Part shown: piece after piece, positions 20,822-27,804 of the stretch
Layout: each line of letters opens with the position of its first letter
Numbering within the stretch: position 1 is the stretch's first letter
IMG/VR virus record: IMGVR_UViG_3300006920_000118
Location: 1-35,351 of that record
Length of the DNA stretch: 35,351 bases
Strand: one strand, 5' to 3'
From: a virus
Made by a program: the position numbers and the translations under genes
The notes under the pieces: model-generated
The model's database searches: none
What the model was told of the DNA's origin: nothing
Seen by the model: only the letters and a program-made list of their open reading frames with translations

Positions 20822-20890
20822 GAAAAGCGCGCGCAAGTTGTGAAAAGTGTGCGCAAATTAACTAATAAAACTAAAAAGGTGCGCATATTT
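20822..20890 (+). repeat. Tandem GAAAAGYGYGCGCAA repeats (operator- or iteron-like)
   Basis: GAAAAGCGCGCGCAAGTT (20822-20839) and GAAAAGTGTGCGCAAATT (20842-20859) start 20 bp apart. A third, weaker copy (AAAAGGTGCGCA, 20874-20885) places its TGCGCA 30 bp after that of copy 2. The core TGCGCA is a palindrome. The GC-rich cores stand out in AT-rich DNA just upstream of the glucosaminidase gene. Tiny start codons lie within (MKSARKL and VKSVRKL), but the DNA repeat is a better explanation. Confidence 0.55.
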
Positions 20891-20929
20891 AAAGTAAACG
20901 TAATTAATGCTTCACTTAAAAATAAAATT

Positions 20930-21361
20930 ATGAAATTTAGAGACAAATTAACAGAAGGGCACTACTACACCGAGATATTGATAATACTAATGTGTATATT
21001 TTTATTCGCTGCTAGTTGTAAAGCACAAAGCAAAGAGGAAGTTTACAAAGAGTTGATACGCCAAGAGGTAAAGCATCCTGACATAGTACTAGCGCAGATT
21101 AGATTAGAAAGCGGTAATATGACAAGTAAACTGTATAAGGCTAATAGAAATTTTGCAGGAATGAAACTAGCCAAGACTAGAAAGACAACCGCTAAAGGTG
21201 AGCGTTACGGACACGCTTACTATCTACATTGGAAAGACTGCGTTAAAGATTTAAAGATATGGCAAGACTGCTATTATAAAGGAGGTTGTTATTATGACTT
21301 CTTAGAGACTATTGGATATGCAGAGAGCGAAGAATATATTAATAAATTAAAACAGTTTTAA
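20930..21361 (+). CDS. Glucosaminidase-like wall hydrolase with possible lipobox
   Basis: The 143-aa protein starts at the ATG at 20930 after an A-rich leader; the frame is open upstream but that part is the repeat region. It has a hydrophobic N-terminal segment (EILIILMCIFLFAASC) with Cys30 in an AASC lipobox-like site, so it may be a lipoprotein or secreted. The rest is a glucosaminidase/FlgJ-like domain: HPDIVLAQIRLESGNM (about 49-64, catalytic Glu60), FAGMKLAK and YGHAYYLHWKDCVKDLKIWQ. It lies far from the lysis block, so it may act at entry, release or in wall remodelling. Confidence 0.72.
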   Translation: MKFRDKLTEGHYYTEILIILMCIFLFAASCKAQSKEEVYKELIRQEVKHPDIVLAQIRLESGNMTSKLYKANRNFAGMKLAKTRKTTAKGERYGHAYYLHWKDCVKDLKIWQDCYYKGGCYYDFLETIGYAESEEYINKLKQF

Positions 21362-21362
21362 A

Positions 21363-21566
21363 ATGACACCTAAACACTACGATAATAAAAACGGCAGTCT
21401 TTATAAATTTGCAGAAGATCACAACCTAAACGCATGGGAATTTGACATAGTTAAAAGAATTGTAAGGTGTAGAAAGAAAGGACAATTTACAGAGGACTTA
21501 GATAAAACTATTGAAGTAATTAAACTATACAAAGATGAGTACAACGAAAAGCAAAACAGAACTTAG
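21363..21566 (+). CDS. DUF3310-like small protein
   Basis: The 67-aa protein begins MTPKHYDNKNGSLYKFAEDH and has EFDIVKRIVRCRKKGQFTED (about 27-46) followed by LDKTIEVIKLYKDEYNEK. This is the layout of the DUF3310-type (nucleotide-kinase-named) small phage proteins, with a conserved K-G-xx-EDL-KA/T pattern. Biochemical role is unsettled. It follows the glucosaminidase gene by 1 bp and overlaps a 39-aa frame. Confidence 0.6.
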   Translation: MTPKHYDNKNGSLYKFAEDHNLNAWEFDIVKRIVRCRKKGQFTEDLDKTIEVIKLYKDEYNEKQNRT

Positions 21567-21654
21567 AATTATCCGAAAGGAAATGAAAACACCGAGTATA
21601 GGATTATTTTATAGATGCTACTATACGAATCAATATAAATTTAGAAGTAATTAG
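21535..21654 (+). CDS. Possible very small protein, 39 aa
   Basis: A short frame begins 29 bp before the stop of the preceding gene and ends at the start of the promoter region at 21651. The product (MSTTKSKTELRIIRKEMKTP...) is basic with a Tyr/Phe-rich end. It fills an otherwise empty 120 bp. Overlap with its neighbour resembles other small genes here. It could be chance. Confidence 0.4.
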   Translation: MSTTKSKTELRIIRKEMKTPSIGLFYRCYYTNQYKFRSN

Positions 21655-21681
21655 GTTATTTAAAATATTTGTTTATATTTG
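21651..21681 (+). promoter_or_regulatory. Host-like promoter with weak -33 before sigma-like gene
   Basis: TATATTTG (21674-21681) is a perfect -7 element. The -33 position holds TTA (21651-21653) at 20-bp spacing rather than TTG. It lies 5 bp before the GTG at 21687, so the transcript would be almost leaderless or would use the later ATG at 21729. Confidence 0.5.
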
Positions 21682-21686
21682 CATAC

Positions 21687-22205
21687 GTGAATAATATAAT
21701 TGAATCTATATACCCAGAGATAAGCAAGATGAGTAAAGTCATTTCTAGCGGTAACGAGTTGAGCGGAGACTTGTCCCAAGAGGTGGCTTTATATCTTTTA
21801 ACACTAGGAGAGGAAAAGATAACTATGCTACATGAAAGCGGAGGTTTACTTAACTATACTTTTAGGGTTGCTTACCTTAAATGGAACTCCAATAACGGTA
21901 TCGAAGTAGGAGCAGTTAACAATAGTTGCTTTAAAGCAGTTTACAGAGACTACCATAAGATTACAGAAGATATAGATAACTGCCACGACAAAGGTAACAT
22001 AGCGTTATGGCAAGATGCTAGGGAGTTCTTAGACGTTGCAACACTATTAAACAGTCTGAGTACCTTAGATAGATTAACAATAGAGGAACTAATGAGTGTT
22101 AACTTCAATATGAGTTTGCTAAGTTCACGTACAAATATTAATAGAAACAATTTAAAAGTTAGAATAGATGCAATTTATGATAAACTTAGGGGTGCAAGAG
22201 ATTAG
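21687..22205 (+). CDS. Sigma-70-like (ECF-type) transcription factor candidate
   Basis: The 172-aa protein has the two-part plan of small sigma factors. A region-2-like part comes first (NIIESIYPEISKM, then GDLSQEVALYLLTLGEEK, about 28-45, and LLNYTFRVAYLKWNSNNG). After an acidic linker follows a region-4-like helix-turn-helix (LSTLDRLTIEELMSVNFNMS then LLSSRTNINRNNLKVRIDAI, to the end). The -7 element just upstream implies a start at GTG 21687 or ATG 21729, not the upstream ATG at 21669. It lies ahead of the terminase and late genes, so it may read the late-type elements TGCAATTR/TAYTTTA. Similarity is by pattern only. Confidence 0.6.
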   Translation: MNNIIESIYPEISKMSKVISSGNELSGDLSQEVALYLLTLGEEKITMLHESGGLLNYTFRVAYLKWNSNNGIEVGAVNNSCFKAVYRDYHKITEDIDNCHDKGNIALWQDAREFLDVATLLNSLSTLDRLTIEELMSVNFNMSLLSSRTNINRNNLKVRIDAIYDKLRGARD

Positions 22206-22413
22206 TTTAATGTTAATTGCTTTGTCTTTTATTCATGCTTGGATAGAAATAAGAAAGCATGTTGATAAAGTAATAGAGTTAAAGACTAAACCTTTCTTTT
22301 GTGATGCGTGTTTAAGTTGGTGGGTAGGTTGCTTACTGGTTATCATAACACAAAACCCAATATTTTTTATACTTTATATGTGTAACTCAATTTACAATAG
22401 AATAAAATTATGA
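22177..22413 (+). CDS. Small membrane protein with CxxCLSWW motif
   Basis: The ~78-aa protein has two hydrophobic segments (EISLMLIALSFIHAWI and WWVGCLLVIITQNPIFFILY). Between them lies FFCDACLSWWVGC, a Cys-rich motif I have seen in small membrane proteins of Bacteroidota phages. The start could be ATG 22168, ATG 22177 or GTG 22192, as all overlap the sigma-like gene. Role is unknown; it is not near the lysis block. Confidence 0.5.
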   Translation: MINLGVQEISLMLIALSFIHAWIEIRKHVDKVIELKTKPFFCDACLSWWVGCLLVIITQNPIFFILYMCNSIYNRIKL

Positions 22414-22709
22414 ATTTAGAAAAGATAATTAAATATGTAGAAGCCTATGCCAAAACTAGGAGTTCTCATGGTATCACTAGAGAAGATAAAGCAGAGATTA
22501 TTAAACTGCATGACGAACTTATACCGATGGACGTTAAACTTGATCGTAAAGGTTCAGAGGATTGTGGCAGTTGCATCAGTAAAGCGCTTGCGAGGTTTGG
22601 TATTCACTTGGATATTCTCAAAGCACATTATGAGGGAACAAAAGAAACTCCAAGAACTGCAAAGGCACAACCAAAGAAAAAAAGAGGTAGACCACGCAAG
22701 AAAAAATAA
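22410..22709 (+). CDS. Hypothetical protein with C-terminal AT-hook-like motif
   Basis: The 99-aa protein has a helical N-terminal part (NLEKIIKYVEAYAKTRS), a middle with CGSCISKALARFGIH and a basic tail KKKRGRPRKKK. RGRP flanked by Lys/Arg is the AT-hook core that binds the minor groove of AT-rich DNA, which suits this AT-rich phage. It lies just upstream of small genes and the terminase, so a packaging or regulatory role is possible. It overlaps the previous gene by ATGA. Confidence 0.6.
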   Translation: MNLEKIIKYVEAYAKTRSSHGITREDKAEIIKLHDELIPMDVKLDRKGSEDCGSCISKALARFGIHLDILKAHYEGTKETPRTAKAQPKKKRGRPRKKK

Positions 22710-22728
22710 CCTATTGATTGACTACCAA

Positions 22729-22872
22729 ATGCAGGTAAATGAGTTTGGCGAGTTAATTAATTGTTTAGACGGTGTACCCTATTACGTGGATGGAATGGTA
22801 ACAGAGTACTGTAGTTACTTTGAAGAGATGCCAATAGAGTTAATATTTACCTTTGAATATAGATTAGAATGA
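22729..22872 (+). CDS. Small acidic hypothetical protein, 47 aa
   Basis: I place the start at ATG 22729 (a TTG at 22714 is possible). The same frame is open far upstream, but that part overlaps the AT-hook gene and is probably not coding. The product (MQVNEFGELINCLDGVPYYV...) is acidic and ends EEMPIELIFTFEYRLE. It overlaps the next gene by ATGA. No function can be given. Confidence 0.45.
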   Translation: MQVNEFGELINCLDGVPYYVDGMVTEYCSYFEEMPIELIFTFEYRLE

Positions 22873-23051
22873 ATTTAGATAAGAAAACAATAGCCAAAGT
22901 ATGGCAGACTATCAACAAAATGAAGAGGGTAGGCTATAAGGTTACAGATAAAACCGTAGTAATGCAGGTTAATGTAATGAAAGATGGAGAGGTAGATAGG
23001 GTGCAAGACGTTACTTATAAGAACATTAAAAAGTATTTAAGGAAGTTATGA
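22869..23051 (+). CDS. Small basic hypothetical protein, 60 aa
   Basis: The 60-aa protein is Lys/Val-rich with a helical start (LDKKTIAKVWQTINKMKRVG) and a beta-like middle (TVVMQVNVMKDGEV). It ends NIKKYLRKL. ATGA overlaps at both ends place it in a chain of small genes leading to the terminase. No domain is recognised. Confidence 0.5.
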   Translation: MNLDKKTIAKVWQTINKMKRVGYKVTDKTVVMQVNVMKDGEVDRVQDVTYKNIKKYLRKL

Positions 23052-23245
23052 ACATAACACTAACAACAGGAGAGAAGCACAGAGTTAACAACTGTACAGC
23101 AAAAGAACTAATACAGATAATAGGTAAGCATAATTCACTAGGTATTAACTTCATATTGCTAGATATTAACGTACCTTTGAGAGCCGAGATAACAAGTCAA
23201 AAGAGAATGTTTAATATCAATCATATAGTAGAGATATGGGATTAA
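23048..23245 (+). CDS. Small hypothetical protein, 65 aa
   Basis: The 65-aa product begins MNITLTTGEKHRVNNCTAKE and is alpha/beta with LIQIIGKHNSLGINFILLDI in the middle. It overlaps the neighbours on both sides (4 and 10 bp). No family is recognised. It belongs to the run of small pre-terminase genes. Confidence 0.5.
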   Translation: MNITLTTGEKHRVNNCTAKELIQIIGKHNSLGINFILLDINVPLRAEITSQKRMFNINHIVEIWD

Positions 23246-23448
23246 GAAATAACTTAATAGATTTTTATTTAACTGGGTTAAAACTAAAGCACGAAGAGTT
23301 AAGCGAGGAGATACTAGCAAAGGACTTTAACGAGAATAGAAGCATTAATAATACTTTGATCTTTGAGGGTGCAATAGGAAAACATATTCTCTATGAAGAG
23401 TTAGATGCTAAAAGTATATTCTCTTATTTTAAATATATTTACAAATGA
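23236..23448 (+). CDS. Small hypothetical protein, 70 aa
   Basis: The 70-aa protein is helical, with LRNNLIDFYLTGLKLKHEEL at the start and AIGKHILYEELDAKSIFSYF near the end. Its stop overlaps the small terminase start (ATGA). It may be linked to packaging by place only. Confidence 0.5.
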   Translation: MGLRNNLIDFYLTGLKLKHEELSEEILAKDFNENRSINNTLIFEGAIGKHILYEELDAKSIFSYFKYIYK

Positions 23449-23900
23449 AACCACTAACACCTAAACAAGAGAAGTTCGCTAATTTGTATGTAGAGTTAGG
23501 TAATGCTAGCGAAGCGTATAGACAGGCTTATGATGTTACAGACCCTGATGCTAATTGGATTGCTTCTAAGGCTTCTCATTTACTTTCAGAGGACAATATT
23601 ACGGCAAGGGTAGAAGAACTCAGAGAAGCAACCGCAAAAGCACATTTAATAGATAGATCATTTATAGTTAACGGGCTATTAGAAGTAATTAGTGATGCTG
23701 ACTATACTTTCAAACTTGGTAAGGATAATACACTAGGTAAAGAAGATAGCAAAGCATTTTATAGGTTAATGAATCAAACTAAGAACACAGACAAGTTAAG
23801 AGCATTAGAGCAGTTGGCCAAGATGCTAGGATTGAATGAGCCAGATAGAACTGAAACAACTATTAAGACAGTAGAGATAATAGAAAAGTCAAGAGATTAA
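23445..23900 (+). CDS. terS: Terminase small subunit
   Basis: The 151-aa protein begins KPLTPKQEKFANLYVELGNA and continues SEAYRQAYDV, the helix-turn-helix opening usual in small terminase subunits of the P27/SPP1-like kind (TxKQxxFxxxYxxxxNAxxAYxxAY). The rest is helical with a basic/acidic C-terminal end (ETTIKTVEIIEKSRD) that probably contacts the large subunit. It binds the phage packaging site. Its stop overlaps the large subunit start (TAATG). Confidence 0.88.
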   Translation: MKPLTPKQEKFANLYVELGNASEAYRQAYDVTDPDANWIASKASHLLSEDNITARVEELREATAKAHLIDRSFIVNGLLEVISDADYTFKLGKDNTLGKEDSKAFYRLMNQTKNTDKLRALEQLAKMLGLNEPDRTETTIKTVEIIEKSRD

Positions 23901-25093
23901 TGGAAGTAACGCCAATATTCACAAAGAACCGTAACACTACAAAGAAGATAGTAGTTAATAGAGGGGGTACTAGAAGTAGTAAAACCTATTCTATTGCACA
24001 ACTTTGCGCTTTATGGTTAGTTAGTGGAGAAATGGGTAAGGGTAACTACATACATAAAGGCGTATGGAGTACAGTTAGGAAGCATCAAACAACATTAGAG
24101 AAAACAGTAGTAAGAGATTTTGAGGAGATACTACTAAATAATGGGTGGTACGATTTAATAGACCACAACAAGACTAAGAAAACGTATAGTTATGACGGTA
24201 GGCTAGTTGAGTTCTTTGGTGCAGATGACCAGCAGAAGTTAAGAGGTGCTAAAAGAAATATACTTTACTGTAATGAAGCAAACGAACTAGAGTATAAAAG
24301 CGAGTTCTTTCAGTTGCTTATGCGTACCACAGATAGAATATTTATAGACTTCAACCCAGACGATGAAGATATTTGGATTAATACCGAGTTAGAGCAAAAG
24401 AGAAGTTTAGATAAGGGGGACGTTGAGACAATAGTAAGCACTTACAAAGATAATACTTTCCTCCCTCAGACATTAGTAGAAGAGATTGAGTACCTGCAAA
24501 AAACAGATCCTGAGTTCTGGAAGATATACGGCTTAGGAGAGTACGGTAATATTACAGGTTTAGTTTATGATACTGTTACAATGGTTAACGAGATACCAAG
24601 CAATGCTAAATTTGTTTGCTATGGTTTAGATTTTGGGTTTACTAATGACCCAACAGCAGTAGTAGAGATTTACCGCCATGACCAAGACTTATACATTAAT
24701 GAGTTGATTTATGAGAGTGGTTTAACTAATGAGGATATTGCCAATAGGCTAAAGCAGTTTGGAGTAACAAGACAACAAGAGGTTATTTGTGATAGTGCAG
24801 AACCTAAGAGTATTGAGGAACTTTACAGACAAGGAATAAACGCTAAGCCAACTAAGAAAGGAGCAGATAGTATTAAGAACGGTATAGACGTTTTAAAGCG
24901 TTTTAAAATACACTTAACTAATAAGAGTACTAACATAAGGAAAGAGTTTAGAAGTTATAAATGGGCGGTTGATAAGACAGGTAAAAGCATAGGCAAGCCT
25001 ATTGATAAATTCAATCATGGAATGGACGCAATAAGATACGGCGCAATAATACATCTAGCACATAGAAATCAAGGTATTTATTCAATAATTTAA
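23900..25093 (+). CDS. terL: Terminase large subunit (PBSX/SPP1-like)
   Basis: The 397-aa packaging motor has an ATPase part with Walker A GGTRSSKTYS (about 22-31, Lys present) and Walker B ILYCNEANEL (about 121-130, catalytic Glu). A C-terminal RNase H-like nuclease follows: YGLDFGFTNDPTAVVEIY (about 242-259, first Asp), CDSAEPKSIEELYRQG (about 291-306, second Asp) and KFNHGMDAIRYG (about 374-385, third Asp). It translocates DNA into the procapsid and cuts the concatemer. The order terS-terL is standard. Confidence 0.93.
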   Translation: MEVTPIFTKNRNTTKKIVVNRGGTRSSKTYSIAQLCALWLVSGEMGKGNYIHKGVWSTVRKHQTTLEKTVVRDFEEILLNNGWYDLIDHNKTKKTYSYDGRLVEFFGADDQQKLRGAKRNILYCNEANELEYKSEFFQLLMRTTDRIFIDFNPDDEDIWINTELEQKRSLDKGDVETIVSTYKDNTFLPQTLVEEIEYLQKTDPEFWKIYGLGEYGNITGLVYDTVTMVNEIPSNAKFVCYGLDFGFTNDPTAVVEIYRHDQDLYINELIYESGLTNEDIANRLKQFGVTRQQEVICDSAEPKSIEELYRQGINAKPTKKGADSIKNGIDVLKRFKIHLTNKSTNIRKEFRSYKWAVDKTGKSIGKPIDKFNHGMDAIRYGAIIHLAHRNQGIYSII

Positions 25094-25106
25094 TTATCTT
25101 TGTTGG

Positions 25107-25280
25107 ATGAAACAAGAATATTTTAACGAAGAGCTTTATGTAGAAGAGGGTTTTAAAGGTAGTGTTATAGAAATTGGTATTAGCGACTACCATAACAGTA
25201 ATCTTACTTGCTTAACATTAGAACAACTTATTAAACTGAAAGAATATTTAGATATAATTATAGCAAATGAAACTACCTAA
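25107..25280 (+). CDS. Small hypothetical protein between terminase and tail chaperone
   Basis: A 57-aa frame fills the gap between terL and the tail chaperone gene and overlaps the latter by 14 bp. The product (MKQEYFNEELYVEEGFKGSV...) is acidic with CLTLEQLIKLKEYLDIIIAN at the end. A -7-like TATCTTTG lies 12 bp before the ATG but without a TTG. No family is recognised. Confidence 0.55.
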   Translation: MKQEYFNEELYVEEGFKGSVIEIGISDYHNSNLTCLTLEQLIKLKEYLDIIIANETT

Positions 25281-25893
25281 GAACTGGAACGATATAACAA
25301 TAGGTCAATTTATCGACCTACTACCAAGTAACTACAAAGATAAGAACGAAGTAGAGCAAATAATACATACTTTAAAGGTAGTAACCAATAGCACTATTGA
25401 AGAAGTTAGAAAGGTTACTATTGAGGATGCTAAGAAATACTCAAAGCAGTTATCCTTTTTAAATGAACTACCAAAGGGCAAGCCTAAAATGGAGTTTAAA
25501 CTAAAAGGCGTTAGGTATAAAGTAGAGCCTGATGCATCAAAGAGTAGTGCAGGTACTTATATGAGTACTATGCACATATTTCAAGGGTTACAAAAAGATG
25601 AGGAGCACATAGATAAAAACTTGCACATCATTTTAGCACAGGTAATAAAGCCGACTAGATTTAATTGGAAGAAGTTAAAGAGGGAATATGTAGATGTTGA
25701 TCTAATAGAGTTGTCTAAGTTACTTTATGAAGAATTACCTGTGTCTATTGCTTACCCTATCATTGTTTTTTTTTGCAAACTCTCGAAGCACTTAACACCA
25801 ATTATAGAAAACTATTTGACAAAGACGCTACAAAAGACGAGGGAAGAATTGCGAGAAGTGGAAAGGGCTTTGAAAACTGGGGATGGTTTATAA
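25267..25893 (+). CDS. Tail assembly chaperone (short, unshifted form)
   Basis: The 208-aa frame begins MKLPKNWNDITIGQFIDLLP and matches, by place and by the overlapping downstream frame, the gpG-type tail chaperone that coats the tape measure protein during tail assembly. It contains a T9 run (25766-25774) where a -1 shift is expected. Without the shift it ends at 25893. Its C-terminal part after the T run is then short and helical. The chaperone pair lies upstream of the tail genes as usual, though the tape measure gene here is far downstream. Confidence 0.7.
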   Translation: MKLPKNWNDITIGQFIDLLPSNYKDKNEVEQIIHTLKVVTNSTIEEVRKVTIEDAKKYSKQLSFLNELPKGKPKMEFKLKGVRYKVEPDASKSSAGTYMSTMHIFQGLQKDEEHIDKNLHIILAQVIKPTRFNWKKLKREYVDVDLIELSKLLYEELPVSIAYPIIVFFCKLSKHLTPIIENYLTKTLQKTREELREVERALKTGDGL

Positions 25894-26048
25894 CCTTAGA
25901 TAACTTATCCAATAGTAGACCTGAGACTTGGGAGGAGTTTGAGAAGATGGGAGTAATACAGTTTTTAAATATTTGCTCATTCTATAAGGATAAACAAAAA
26001 GAGCAGGAAAGACAAATTAAACTACAGCAAATGCGTAGCGGTAGATAA
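25267..26048 (+). CDS. Tail assembly chaperone, long -1 frameshift product (G-T type)
   Basis: The zero frame reads V-F-F-C over GTT TTT TTT TGC at 25765-25776. A -1 shift on this T run enters the frame TTG CAA ACT that continues to 26048 and gives a product of about 260 aa. The added part contains FENWGWFITLDNLSNSRPET and EEFEKMGVIQFLNICSFYKD, and a basic end (QRQIKLQQMRSGR). It has the look of the T domain of tail chaperones, with W-G-W and YKDK motifs. No ATG or good start exists for this frame, which supports frameshifting. Ratio of forms is unknown. Confidence 0.7.
25766..25774 (+). other. -1 ribosomal frameshift slippery site (nine T)
   Basis: Nine T (25766-25774) form a T-TTT-TTT slippery heptamer in the chaperone frame. 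The downstream frame in -1 is open to 26048 and codes a conserved-looking domain. No clear downstream stem was found by eye. Confidence 0.7.
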
Positions 26049-26065
26049 ACTTAATTTTTTTTTTA

Positions 26066-26072
26066 TATTTTA
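26066..26072 (+). promoter_or_regulatory. Possible fifth late-type element (-7 block only)
   Basis: TATTTTA at 26066-26072 is 12 bp before the ATG at 26078, as in the four full late-type elements, but the TGCAATTR block is missing at -33. The T10 run in between makes the match less telling. Confidence 0.3.
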
Positions 26073-26077
26073 TTAGT

Positions 26078-26620
26078 ATGGCAGACGGTATTAGTATTGA
26101 GGGCGGTTTTGATGACATAGATTTAACTAGCGACTTTTTAGACGGTACTATTAAAGGTGTATTAACTCAGTTTGCTAGTGATTTACAAGATGACCTTAGA
26201 AGAAGCATAGACAACAAAGGGTTAAATTACACAATGGCTTTAGCGCAAGAGATGACAACCGCACCTAATGTAGTTGAATTGGACGATATGCTTATTTATA
26301 CTTTAGAGTATCCAATGTACGGAGCGTATCAAGATGAGGGAGTAAGCGGTACTAGAACTAAATTTAATACACCTTACTCATTTAAGAATGAAAGTGTAGG
26401 TAGGGGAATGATAGAAGCGCTTAGCAAGTGGGGTAGAAATAAGTTTGGTTTAGATATACCAGATAGTAAAGGATTTGGTTTTGGAGCAGCAATTAATAAA
26501 AAGAGATTTGGAATTAAACCAACATACTGGTTTAGAGATGTAATAACAGATGGTAGAATAGAAGCGTTAGAGGACGAGTTAGGCAAGTCTATAGCGTTTG
26601 CAATGATAGAAAGAGCATAA
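26078..26620 (+). CDS. Tail completion / HK97 gp10-like protein
   Basis: The 180-aa protein has a helical start (GVLTQFASDLQDDLRRSIDN) and the typical MYGAYQDEGVSGTRTKFNTP (about 87-106), where YxxYxDEGxxG is a mark of tail-completion (gp10-like) proteins of Bacteroidota phages. It ends in a helical part with PTYWFRDVITDGRIEALEDE. It would close the head-proximal end of the tail. It overlaps the next gene by 1 bp. Confidence 0.6.
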   Translation: MADGISIEGGFDDIDLTSDFLDGTIKGVLTQFASDLQDDLRRSIDNKGLNYTMALAQEMTTAPNVVELDDMLIYTLEYPMYGAYQDEGVSGTRTKFNTPYSFKNESVGRGMIEALSKWGRNKFGLDIPDSKGFGFGAAINKKRFGIKPTYWFRDVITDGRIEALEDELGKSIAFAMIERA

Positions 26621-27804
26621 TGGCAATAACAATAAAACAAAGCCCCATAGAATATACTAGCGTTTATAATAGTGTAGTTTTCACTTGTTCAAGTAGTAAC
26701 GTAGCAGAGCCTAAATTTAATTTTATATTTGAAATATATGATACTACAAACACAACTTTACTAAGAACTTTGAGAATACCACCAGAGATTAATTATAGTT
26801 ACGGTGTTTCAGATGTTAGCAGAGTTTTAGAGGATTATGTAGGTACTGACTTCTTTAAATATGATACAGATACGCAACCTAAAGAAGCGCCTAACAGTTA
26901 TTTTAAGTATTATATTAGGATAGGAGAAGAATACGAGGTAGCAGGAGTTATAACACAGTTTTTAAATCTTTATAGTGCGCCTGACACTATTTTTAATGGG
27001 TCTTTAAAGTACAGCACTTTTATAAATTTTGACTTAGTAAGCGGTTACGAGTTAGACGGAATTACTAAAAAATTTCTAACTAATATAGATAATAAGACAG
27101 TAGATAGAACTGATGAGGGGTTTATGCACTTTTTTAATTCTAGTCAGAATAGCAATTTTAAAATACAAACTTATTTTAGTGATGGATCAATAGACCAAAC
27201 AGCAACAATAACTAATGCAGCATTAGAGGACTTTGCTATGTTTCCTTGTAACCCTGTAAGCCTTAACGCTGCAACTTTAGCAACAGGAGTACAACCGTTA
27301 ATAGATACGGATATATTTAGTTATGTAATATTTGCAGAAGATGGGGGAGCGGTAGTAAGTCAAAACTACACTTTTAATGTAGTAGATTATTGCACCCCGT
27401 ACACTTTACACTTCTTAAATGATTTAGGAGGGTTTGATAGTTTCCCTTTTAAAGTGGCTAAAGATAGTTACACTTTTGAAAAGGAGTATTACAAGCAAGA
27501 CCCTTTACGTATTCAATCTGACGGTACTTATGTATTCAGCGAGTTAGATAGAGAGGTAGTACAGAATTACACTAACCAAAAGCAAAAGACTAGATTAGTT
27601 AGTGATTGGATAAGCACAGAAGAAAGCGAATGGCTAAGAGAGTTATTTAGTTCTCCTGAGATATACCTACAAAATGGTAGCACGTTTACTAGTGTATTAT
27701 TAAAGGTTACTGACTACCAAGTTAAGTATGAGGAGTTTGATGAGATATTTAATATTGAGGTTGAGATAGAATATAGTGTTGACAGTTATAGACAAAGATA
27801 CTAA
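26620..27804 (+). CDS. Tail protein, beta-rich (Bacteroidota type)
   Basis: The 394-aa product begins MAITIKQSPIEYTSVYNSVV, followed by immunoglobulin-like strands (KFNFIFEIYDTT, YFKYYIRIGEEY). It has a Phe/Tyr/Thr-rich middle and a C-terminal SVDSYRQRY. This opening (IxQSPIxYTxVYNxxxF) is the usual beginning of large tail or baseplate proteins in Bacteroidota phages. The place after the chaperone and completion genes suits a distal tail or baseplate role. No enzymatic motif was seen. Confidence 0.55.
   Translation: MAITIKQSPIEYTSVYNSVVFTCSSSNVAEPKFNFIFEIYDTTNTTLLRTLRIPPEINYSYGVSDVSRVLEDYVGTDFFKYDTDTQPKEAPNSYFKYYIRIGEEYEVAGVITQFLNLYSAPDTIFNGSLKYSTFINFDLVSGYELDGITKKFLTNIDNKTVDRTDEGFMHFFNSSQNSNFKIQTYFSDGSIDQTATITNAALEDFAMFPCNPVSLNAATLATGVQPLIDTDIFSYVIFAEDGGAVVSQNYTFNVVDYCTPYTLHFLNDLGGFDSFPFKVAKDSYTFEKEYYKQDPLRIQSDGTYVFSELDREVVQNYTNQKQKTRLVSDWISTEESEWLRELFSSPEIYLQNGSTFTSVLLKVTDYQVKYEEFDEIFNIEVEIEYSVDSYRQRY

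Noticed and set aside
22447-22728. Upstream part of the frame ending at 22872
   Set aside because: It overlaps the AT-hook protein gene, and its translation is unlike a folded protein; only the part from 22729 is kept.
25095-25102. Host-like -7 element TATCTTTG after the terminase gene
   Set aside because: The -7 is perfect but no TTG lies 17-21 bp upstream, so it is not listed as a promoter.
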